In this document: positions 1 to 5,162 of the stretch, piece by piece
How positions within the stretch are numbered: the stretch's first letter is position 1
Layout: each line of letters begins with the position of its first letter
Assembly (NCBI GenBank): GCA_900754855.1
Contig: CAAEEI010000064.1
Coordinates: 1 to 6,206, forward strand
Reading direction: 5' to 3'
DNA: 6,206 nt
Origin: Lachnospiraceae bacterium
GTDB lineage: Bacteria > Bacillota > Clostridia > Lachnospirales > Lachnospiraceae
Made by a program: the position numbers and the translations under genes
Notes under the pieces: model-generated
Seen by the model: the letters and a program-made list of their open reading frames with translations, nothing else
The model's database searches: none
Told to the model about the DNA's origin: nothing

Positions 1-1
1 C

Positions 2-1651
2 GGCGTTTTCTTTTTTCTGTTTATCTTCTGGATGCTCTGGATAATCTGGCGTCTGGAAAAAAGAAATCCGGAAAAAATGGCGGAAGGATATGGGCTGGTG
101 CTAAATAAACCGCTGGGTATGCTGTATCTTGTTCGTCTTTTTGTGAATGCTTTGGCGTTATTTTATTTCTTCGGAATATCCATACAGAAAATATATATGC
201 CGGATATGAGCCTGCTGAAAATTTTATTGCCTTTTGCCGTGCTGCTCTGGTACTGTACACAGACTACCCTGCAAAAACGAGCCCGTTTTCTGGAACTTCT
301 TTTTCCATGGATAGTCGCTTTGTTTTTTACGCTGATCGTTTTTTCCTTTCTGGGATTGGAAGGCGAGTTTCGGCTTCCCCCGTTACAGGAGGATCTGGCG
401 CTGGCCTGCAGAAATGGATATTTTCTTTTGTTGTGTACAACTCCGCTGGAATTTCTTCTGTTTTTGGTTCCGGCAGTTACCGGGAAACAGGGAGGCAGAC
501 AGGAGGAAGGGGAAACCTGGTGGAAGAAAAGAAATCGTCTGGTGATCAAAACTGCGGCAGGTATCTTTCTTTGGGACGTCCTGCTCTGGTTTGTGACGGT
601 GGAAAGTCTGGGCGGAAAACTGACGGCTTCTTCCCCATGGCCGGTGATTAAGATTATGCAGTTGATCCACCTGCCGGGAGGCTTTCTGGAGCGTTTTGAT
701 ATTCTTCTGGCCGTCTTCTGGATATTATGTCTTGCCGGGGTGTTAAGCGGATACCTTTATTATGGAAGGAAAATCGCAGAAGAAGTCTTTTTTACTCCGG
801 TGAGAAAAGAAGAAAAACTGCGGATAAACATGGCGAAAATGACAGGGGGAGTTGTTTTATTGCTCTTAGGGTTATCCTGCTTTTTCCTGGACGGACAGGA
901 AGAATTTTGGAGAAATCTTTTTATTTTTTATAAAAAATGGGTGGATTTTCCGCTGTTGCTGCTGCTCCCCCTGCTGGCTTTGCTGTCTCATTTTCCCCGG
1001 CGGCTTGTGGGCATGGCAATTTTATGCGTGGGGATGCTTTCCCTGTTCGGTTGCCAGAACCATGCGGATGTGGAAGAAAAAAGCTATGTACTCTCCTTAT
1101 ATGTGGAGGATAGTGGAGAAAATTATACCTATTGGGTGTCCAGAGCAGATCTGGCGGCCATGGAAGAGAAAGAAGACAGTATTCCCTGTGTGACCACACG
1201 GTTTATTGCCAAAAATCTGAATGAACTGGAGAGCAAATTTGAAAAAACCGAGGTGGGAACGCTGGAATGGAATCATATCGAGACGATTTTTCTGGGTCCG
1301 AATCTTATAAACAATGGGCCAAAAACCAGCGCTTTTTTACAGGAATGGGAAGCCTCCTGGCAAAAATCGCCCAACGTATTGCTGTCTGTTTGCAAAGAAG
1401 GGGCGGAAGAGCTTCTGAAAATAAAAAATATTCCGGAAGGGGCGGCAGGGCAGGAGGTCAGTCGCCTTATGGAACAGGCGGAGCAAAGTACCGCGCCGTC
1501 CGCAAAAGCTACGGACCGATGCTGCAGAACGCCGGTGGAAGTGCTGCGGGCAAAGAATGCCGGAGAAAAAGAAATCTATCTCTATGAGACCAGTGTGGAA
1601 AATAAGAGACTGGTATTGAAACGGCAAAAACAGGCAAAACTTCTATTATGA
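2..1651 (+). CDS. GerAB-GerAC-like fused spore germination protein, 5' partial
   Basis: The reading frame is already open at the left edge, so the true start lies upstream; numbering here uses the first in-window ATG at 32. Residues about 1-321 look like the later part of a GerAB germinant-receptor permease (APC-superfamily fold). There are hydrophobic segments near 31-51, 61-77, 88-108, 126-147, 170-191, 222-243, 269-286 and 305-321. GerAB-like landmarks are the RNPEKMAEGYG loop and the GGFLERFDILL stretch at 216-226. An RR pair and a hydrophobic run ending in LFGC (338-341) follow, resembling a lipoprotein signal. Residues about 345-485 then resemble the GerAC N-terminal domain (WNHIETIFLG, later NVLLSVCKEGAEELL). 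In the known family GerAB and GerAC are separate subunits of a spore inner-membrane nutrient receptor. Here they share one frame, and the usual GerAC C-terminal domain is absent. The stop overlaps the spoIIR start by ATGA. GerAB assignment is fairly sure; the GerAC part rests on remembered family patterns. Confidence 0.8.
   Translation, partial: GVFFFLFIFWMLWIIWRLEKRNPEKMAEGYGLVLNKPLGMLYLVRLFVNALALFYFFGISIQKIYMPDMSLLKILLPFAVLLWYCTQTTLQKRARFLELLFPWIVALFFTLIVFSFLGLEGEFRLPPLQEDLALACRNGYFLLLCTTPLEFLLFLVPAVTGKQGGRQEEGETWWKKRNRLVIKTAAGIFLWDVLLWFVTVESLGGKLTASSPWPVIKIMQLIHLPGGFLERFDILLAVFWILCLAGVLSGYLYYGRKIAEEVFFTPVRKEEKLRINMAKMTGGVVLLLLGLSCFFLDGQEEFWRNLFIFYKKWVDFPLLLLLPLLALLSHFPRRLVGMAILCVGMLSLFGCQNHADVEEKSYVLSLYVEDSGENYTYWVSRADLAAMEEKEDSIPCVTTRFIAKNLNELESKFEKTEVGTLEWNHIETIFLGPNLINNGPKTSAFLQEWEASWQKSPNVLLSVCKEGAEELLKIKNIPEGAAGQEVSRLMEQAEQSTAPSAKATDRCCRTPVEVLRAKNAGEKEIYLYETSVENKRLVLKRQKQAKLLL
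1613..1642 (+). promoter_or_regulatory. candidate sigma-F promoter for spoIIR
   Basis: GTATT at 1613-1617 and GGCAAAACTT at 1633-1642 are separated by 15 bases. The B. subtilis sigma-F consensus is GywTA, N16, GgnrAnAnTw. The -10 box fits fully; the -35 box has one mismatch and the spacer is one base short. In B. subtilis spoIIR is transcribed by sigma-F. The predicted transcription start, near 1648-1650, would fall on the annotated ATG, so this site favours the internal ATG at 1696. The element is short and degenerate, and a chance match in A-rich DNA is possible. Confidence 0.35.
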
Positions 1652-2298
1652 AGAAAAGAAAAAGAACAGAAAAAAGAATAAAAATAAAAAAGAATATGGA
1701 AAGAGCGGCGCTTTTGTTGGTTCTGCTCTTTTCTCTGGGATTATCTTATCAATTATATATGGAAGAGCATTTTATGGTTTATCGGGAAACCCTGCGTTTC
1801 CATGTGCGGGCGGCGGATGATACGGCCAGAGAACAGCGGTTGAAACTGGAGGTGAGGGATCGCATTCTGGAAAAAATGCGTAAAACCGTTGAGCATGCCT
1901 CCGATGCCCGTCAGTTAAAGGAACTGCTGCAAAGACAACAGGGGCAGCTATGGCAAACCGCCACGGACGTCCTGCGGCAGGCGCACAGCGTTGAACAGGT
2001 GAAGGTACGTTTTACCAGGGAACGCTTTCCTCTGCGCTTTTATGGGAACGTGGTTTTTCCGGCGGGGGAATATCAGGCGCTTTGCATAGATATTGGACCG
2101 GCACTGGGCCATAACTGGTGGTGTGCAATTTACCCGGAATTATGCTATAATGCAAAAGAGTCGTTCTCCCTTTCCGAGAAAGGAGAACAAGATATGGAAA
2201 CGGTTTTTTCCCCGGAAGAAAAGCAGACGCTGCGGGGAGAAAAAATACGCTTTCGCTTTAAGCTTCTGGAGTGGTTATCCAGCATAGGCAGAGAATAA
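1648..2298 (+). CDS. spoIIR: stage II sporulation protein R (SpoIIR)
   Basis: SpoIIR is made in the forespore, exported to the space between the two membranes, and activates the SpoIIGA protease that cleaves pro-sigma-E in the mother cell. The 216-residue product has a lysine/arginine-rich N-terminus (2-15), a hydrophobic export or anchor segment (about 20-36), and the family core. That core comprises HVRAADD (52-58), KLEVRD (66-71), FPLRFYG (127-133), PAGEYQAL (138-145) and GHNWWCAIYPELCY (154-167), with the Cys159/Cys166 pair. The first motif reads AADD where the family usually has an ASD/NSD-type sequence. Length is normal for the family. The ATG at 1648 overlaps the upstream stop (ATGA), suggesting translational coupling, but it has no good ribosome binding site. 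ATG 1696 (Met17), directly before the hydrophobic segment, is a credible alternative giving 200 residues. The C-terminal tail after about residue 170 is variable and holds the hairpin described separately. Confidence 0.95.
   Translation: MKKRKRTEKRIKIKKNMERAALLLVLLFSLGLSYQLYMEEHFMVYRETLRFHVRAADDTAREQRLKLEVRDRILEKMRKTVEHASDARQLKELLQRQQGQLWQTATDVLRQAHSVEQVKVRFTRERFPLRFYGNVVFPAGEYQALCIDIGPALGHNWWCAIYPELCYNAKESFSLSEKGEQDMETVFSPEEKQTLRGEKIRFRFKLLEWLSSIGRE
2143..2151 (+). promoter_or_regulatory. extended -10 promoter-like element inside spoIIR
   Basis: TGCTATAAT is a perfect extended -10 (TGn plus TATAAT) for the housekeeping sigma factor. It lies about 175 bases upstream of the pilC start. No convincing -35 is present at 16-18 bases (the best candidates are GTGCAA or TGTGCA), but extended -10 promoters can work without one. 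The bases also encode the conserved Cys-Tyr-Asn of SpoIIR, so the match could be coincidental. If active, it would give the pilus genes expression independent of sporulation. Confidence 0.3.
2163..2188 (+). other. strong hairpin within spoIIR 3' region
   Basis: Seven pairs (2163-2169 with 2182-2188) and four pairs (2171-2174 with 2178-2181) close a three-base loop CGA, with one bulged C at 2170. No T-run follows, so it is not a standard intrinsic terminator. The 3' arm contains AAGGAG (2180-2185), a Shine-Dalgarno-like sequence eight bases ahead of an in-frame ATG at 2194. It lies in a poorly conserved part of SpoIIR and just downstream of the promoter-like TATAAT, so it could be a structure in the pilus mRNA leader. 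Confidence 0.45.
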
Positions 2299-2326
2299 AT
2301 GGAGTTTTGCCACAGAGGAAAAAATA

Positions 2327-3370
2327 ATGAACAACAGTTTAGCAAATAAAGAACGCATCCTTTTTTGTGAACAGATGGCGATGCTGTTAAAGGCAGGCAT
2401 ATCGGTAACAGAAGGGGTGATGATGATGAAAGACGATGCCGGGGAAGAAGCCTTACGGAATGTTTACGAAAGGCTGCAGCAGGGCCTGGAAGAAACCGGG
2501 GTTTTCTGGGATGCGCTGGAAGAAACCGGGGCCTTCCCTGCGTACATGGTGACCATGGTGCGAATCGGGGAACAGACAGGCAATCTGGATGAAGTGATGG
2601 AGGGCCTGGCGGCCTATTATACCCGGGAAGAAAATATGGTGCAGGATATAAAAAGTGCGGTAACCTATCCATTGGTGATGCTGGGAATGCTGGCGGTCAT
2701 TGTGGTGGTGATGCTGGTGAAGGTTCTTCCGGTTTTTGCCCGGGTGTATGCCCAGCTCGGCAGTGAGATGACCGGCATGGCGGCAGTGCTGCTGAACATA
2801 GGGCTGGGTCTTCGCCGCAGTTATGGGTGGATCATCTTTATTCTCCTGCTGCTGGGAACAGGAATACTCTGGATGAAATATACCGGAACAGGCCGTAAGA
2901 TCGGCCGGAAACTGTTAAACCAGGTGTTGTCGGCCAGACAGATTATGGAAAAAATCAGTGTGGCCCGATTTGCTGCCGGGATGTCTATGGCTTTGCGAAG
3001 CGGCATGGACTACGATGGAGCTTTTCGCCTGATGGACGATCTGCTGAAAGACGATCACAAGATGAAGGAAAAACTGGCGGTTTGCCAGGAAAAGTTACAG
3101 GAAGGGGAATCCTTCCCGCAGGCGGTGGTCAGGGCGAAGATCCTCGGGGGGATGCAGGCCAGAATCCTCTACGTTGCAGAACGAACCGGAGATATGGATG
3201 CCGCTTTGGCCAGAGTAGCCGGACAGGCGGATGAGGAAGTGACCATTGCCATAAGAAATTTTGTCGCTGTTTTGGAACCTACCCTGGTGGCTGTTTTATC
3301 CGTGCTGGTGGGCGGCATATTATTGGCGGTGATGTTCCCTCTGCTGGGTGTTTTGTCCAGCATCGGCTGA
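2327..3370 (+). CDS. pilC: PilC/GspF-type pilus inner-membrane platform protein
   Basis: This is the polytopic platform on which the assembly and retraction ATPases act in type IV pili and type II secretion. Two T2SF (GspF) repeats are visible. The first, about residues 10-135, has the signature IGEQTGNLDEVMEGLAAYY (80-98) and SAVTYPLVML (110-119). The second, about 210-340, has the matching AERTGDMDAAL (284-294) and the terminal EPTLVAVLSVLVGGI segment (317-331). Membrane spans lie near 115-135, 167-184 and 317-340, the usual three-span layout. At 347 residues it is shorter than the roughly 400 of proteobacterial PilC because the N-terminal extension before the first repeat is missing, as is common in Gram-positive versions. 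AGAGGA at 2314-2319 supports the ATG. It follows spoIIR by 28 bases with no terminator. Whether the system is a pilus or a secretion pseudopilus is settled in favour of a pilus mainly by the downstream PilT. Confidence 0.93.
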   Translation: MNNSLANKERILFCEQMAMLLKAGISVTEGVMMMKDDAGEEALRNVYERLQQGLEETGVFWDALEETGAFPAYMVTMVRIGEQTGNLDEVMEGLAAYYTREENMVQDIKSAVTYPLVMLGMLAVIVVVMLVKVLPVFARVYAQLGSEMTGMAAVLLNIGLGLRRSYGWIIFILLLLGTGILWMKYTGTGRKIGRKLLNQVLSARQIMEKISVARFAAGMSMALRSGMDYDGAFRLMDDLLKDDHKMKEKLAVCQEKLQEGESFPQAVVRAKILGGMQARILYVAERTGDMDAALARVAGQADEEVTIAIRNFVAVLEPTLVAVLSVLVGGILLAVMFPLLGVLSSIG

Positions 3371-3421
3371 GGCAAAATGATGAGAAACCGGGTATCTTTG
3401 GATGATGGATGACGGAAAAAG

Positions 3422-3428
3422 AAAGGGG
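3422..3428 (+). promoter_or_regulatory. ribosome binding site fixing the start at 3437
   Basis: AAAGGGG lies eight bases ahead of ATG 3437. It decides between two overlapping frames. The ATG at 3409 in the other frame has no comparable site and would give a protein with no membrane segment. Confidence 0.65.
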
Positions 3429-3436
3429 CAGAGCGG

Positions 3437-3756
3437 ATGGGGAAGAAGAACATAACAGGAAAGATGGTAGTTCCGTTTCTTTTTTTTGCCATATTTTTGA
3501 CCATTTTTCTTATGGAGATTACTTCCGTTTCTCAGACAACGGAAAAAAAGAAATGGAAAATATTGAAAATGCAGTGGTACAGGCAGCGGTATTTTGTTAT
3601 GGAACGGAAGGGGCCTATCCCGAAAGCCTTGCCTATTTACGTCAACATTATGGATTGCGGTATGATGAAAAAAAATACATTGTCGAATATGAGGTCATCG
3701 GCAAAAACATTCGTCCACAGATCCGGGTGATGCGGCTGACGCAGGAGGAAAAATGA
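3437..3756 (+). CDS. small pilin-like membrane protein, split by a -1 frameshift
   Basis: The N-terminal half reads from ATG 3437 in one frame: a short basic start (MGKKNITGK), a membrane segment at residues about 11-26, then SVSQTTEKK. The C-terminal half continues one frame back: EMENIENAVVQAAVFCYGTE, then GAYPESLAYLRQHYG, ending at TGA 3754-3756. The combined product would be 106 residues. One hydrophobic N-terminal helix followed by a helix and a 'tEGaYPeSL' segment is the layout of pilin or pseudopilin-like subunits. It has no GFxxxE-type prepilin peptidase site. The frame change falls at A_AAA_AAG (3544-3550), a classical -1 slippery heptamer in the correct register. Without slippage the product ends at 3730 with an unrelated, very basic tail. 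Programmed frameshifting, a real one-base deletion in the A-run, or a sequencing/assembly error would all give this picture. The stop overlaps the next start by ATGA, behind a strong AGGAGG at 3743-3748. Confidence 0.75.
3544..3550 (+). other. A_AAA_AAG slippery heptamer at the frame change
   Basis: In the upstream frame the codons read gAA AAA AAG, placing the heptamer in the X_XXY_YYZ register required for tandem -1 slippage; A_AAA_AAG is the same heptamer used by E. coli dnaX. After slippage the next codon is GAA at 3550, entering the frame that encodes the pilin-like C-terminus. I see no strong downstream stem-loop and no Shine-Dalgarno-like stimulator at the usual 10-base distance; the nearest GGAG, at 3514-3517, is about 26 bases upstream. 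Confidence 0.55.
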
Positions 3757-4253
3757 AAAAAAGCAGACAAAACCTACATACGGTCGACCAGTTATTTCCA
3801 CTGGTGTTTATCCTGCTGTTTTGCTGCTGTGCCCTGCTGGTTGTCTTACAGGGGGCGAATATTTATGAAAAAACAACGGAAGGGCTGCAGGAAAATTATA
3901 CGGTGCGAACGGCAGTCGCTTATTTACAGGAAAAAACACGGGAAGTGAATGACGTCGCACAGGTAGAGATCCTTTCTGTGGGGGGCAGCGCTGTTCTGGC
4001 TTTGCATACATCATGGAAAGAGGAAGAATACACTTCTTATATTTATGTACAGGACGGTTATCTCCGGGAACTGCTGACGAAAACCGGGAATTTTACCGGT
4101 TTGTCCGGCGGGCAGAAGCTCATGGCGCTGGATCAGTTTCTGGCGGAAAGACCGGAAAAGGATCTTCTGCGTCTTACCGTGCGTAAAGATGGGCAGGAAG
4201 AAACCATATACGTCCGGCTGGACGTTCAGGGAAACGGTGAAGGAACACAATGA
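3753..4253 (+). CDS. DUF4860-like single-pass membrane protein of the pilus cluster
   Basis: The 166-residue protein has a short basic, cytoplasm-like N-terminus, one membrane segment (about 14-32, including a Cys triplet at 24-26) and an exterior domain. The pattern HTVDQLFPLVFILLF, then VVLQGANIYEKT, then NYTVRTAVAYLQEK (48-61) and EEYTSYIYVQDGYLRELL (91-108) matches my recollection of the DUF4860 family. That family is found in Clostridia next to type IV pilus genes and has no defined biochemical function. The N-terminal helix plus beta-rich domain suggests a minor-pilin-like role, but there is no G/E prepilin peptidase site. Its start overlaps the previous stop (ATGA) and its stop overlaps the next start (ATGA), so it is translationally coupled on both sides. 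The family call is from memory of the motif pattern, not from a search. Confidence 0.75.
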   Translation: MKKSRQNLHTVDQLFPLVFILLFCCCALLVVLQGANIYEKTTEGLQENYTVRTAVAYLQEKTREVNDVAQVEILSVGGSAVLALHTSWKEEEYTSYIYVQDGYLRELLTKTGNFTGLSGGQKLMALDQFLAERPEKDLLRLTVRKDGQEETIYVRLDVQGNGEGTQ

Positions 4254-4696
4254 GAGAACGACGACATACAAAATCAGGTTTATTTTTAATCGAATTAATG
4301 ATTTCCCTTCTGTTTTTCGTCATTACGGCAGCGGTGTTTTTACAGGTGTTTGCCAGATCCCGCGCAGTGAGCAAGGATGCTGAAAATCTGTATCAGGCGC
4401 AGAAACTGGCTGCTTCCGCAGCGGAAATTCTGGAAGGAAGTACAGCGTTTACCAAAGATCTGGAAAAATATTTTTCTGAAAGTTTTGCAGATAATGCCGG
4501 GGAAAAAAACTGCAGGAAAGCGGGTTATGACGCCCGGTGGGAACCGGTCGAAAAAGAAGAGTGGGAGAAGGCGGAATTTTTTCTGACCGTTTCCTGGGAA
4601 GAGCAGGATTCCATGATGGAGATCCTCATTACGGTCATCAGGAAACCGGAAGAAGAAATCTATCGCCTGCCCTTACAGATTTATCAGCCGGAATAA
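4250..4696 (+). CDS. type IV prepilin-like protein
   Basis: A basic leader of ten residues (MRERRHTKSG) ends in the prepilin peptidase site G|LFLIE, with Glu at position +5 of the mature protein (Glu15). The hydrophobic helix LMISLLFFVITAAVFLQVFA (16-35) follows. This is the standard signature of class III/type IV prepilins: cleavage and N-methylation, then packing of the helix in the pilus core with Glu5 contacting the neighbouring subunit. The remaining 110 residues are rich in Glu and aromatic residues, with one Cys (88) and no recognised domain. At 148 residues it fits a minor pilin or pseudopilin better than a major pilin. It is the only one of the four small proteins here with a clear processing site. 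The start overlaps the previous stop (ATGA), and AAGGA at about 4240-4244 serves as ribosome binding site. Confidence 0.85.
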   Translation: MRERRHTKSGLFLIELMISLLFFVITAAVFLQVFARSRAVSKDAENLYQAQKLAASAAEILEGSTAFTKDLEKYFSESFADNAGEKNCRKAGYDARWEPVEKEEWEKAEFFLTVSWEEQDSMMEILITVIRKPEEEIYRLPLQIYQPE

Positions 4697-4735
4697 TATA
4701 CAGACGAATATCGTCGATAAAAGAAAGGGAGAGAG

Positions 4736-5146
4736 ATGGATAAAAAGGAAATCCCGATGGTGAATCCCGGATTGGCATTGATGATTTTGATCATGATGAA
4801 TCTCTGCCTGCTGACTTTTTCCGTTTTATCGCTGGAAAATGCGGTGGCAGACCGTCGAATGTCCGCAAAGGCGGCAGAACATACCACAAAATATTACGAA
4901 GCGGCAAATCGTATCCAACAAAAACTTAAAGCTGTGGCAGAAGGGGAGACGGAGACCGTTCTGGTGCCGGGAGAGATTCTGTCTTTAGAGGAACCGCTGC
5001 AAAACGGACAGAAACTCGTGGCAGAAGTGAAACGGAATGAGAAAGACAATCCTCAGCCGTATGAGAAAATAAAATGGCAGCTGCAGTCATCGGAAGAATG
5101 GGAGGCTGACCGGTCGCTGGATGTATATACCGGGCAGGAACATTGA
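4736..5146 (+). CDS. small single-pass membrane protein, pilin-like, unknown function
   Basis: The 136-residue protein has a short N-terminus, one hydrophobic segment (about 12-33, LALMILIMMNLCLLTFSVLS), a helical stretch ENAVADRRMSAKAAEHTTKY (34-53), and a charged C-terminal domain ending WEADRSLDVYTGQEH. The layout is that of a pilin-like subunit. However, the residue five after Gly12 is Ile rather than Glu, so a normal prepilin peptidase product is not predicted. I recall similar unnamed proteins beside DUF4860 genes in Lachnospiraceae, but no function is established. Its position between a true prepilin and pilT suggests a part in pilus assembly or membrane anchoring. The 39-base gap upstream holds a small GACGA/TCGTC inverted repeat and an AAGGGAG ribosome binding site (4725-4731). 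Confidence 0.75.
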   Translation: MDKKEIPMVNPGLALMILIMMNLCLLTFSVLSLENAVADRRMSAKAAEHTTKYYEAANRIQQKLKAVAEGETETVLVPGEILSLEEPLQNGQKLVAEVKRNEKDNPQPYEKIKWQLQSSEEWEADRSLDVYTGQEH

Positions 5147-5162
5147 CAGGAGGAGAAACACG

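Noticed and set aside
1648..1700. A-rich tract at the start of spoIIR as a possible regulatory or foreign insertion
   Set aside because: It is explained by lysine/arginine codons of a basic N-terminal stretch; no repeats or boundaries suggest an insertion.
2145..2672. Open frame of 175 codons on the - strand opposite spoIIR and pilC
   Set aside because: Pro/Ser/Leu-rich shadow of two well-supported genes, with no ribosome binding site seen.
3377..3412. Eleven-codon open frame between pilC and the next gene
   Set aside because: No ribosome binding site and nothing recognisable; too short to support.
3409..3756. Alternative start at 3409 giving a single unbroken 115-residue protein instead of a frameshifted one
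   Set aside because: Its first 47 residues show no membrane helix and no ribosome binding site, while the overlapping frame from 3437 has both. The continuous frame is therefore probably accidental in its first third.
4081..4102. Seven-base perfect inverted repeat AAACCGG / CCGGTTT
   Set aside because: Inside the DUF4860-like coding region with an eight-base loop and no T-run; such short repeats are expected by chance.
4703..4715. GACGA-ATA-TCGTC hairpin between two pilus genes as a terminator
   Set aside because: Only five pairs and no T-tract follows; too weak for a terminator, and the next gene starts 20 bases on with a good ribosome binding site.
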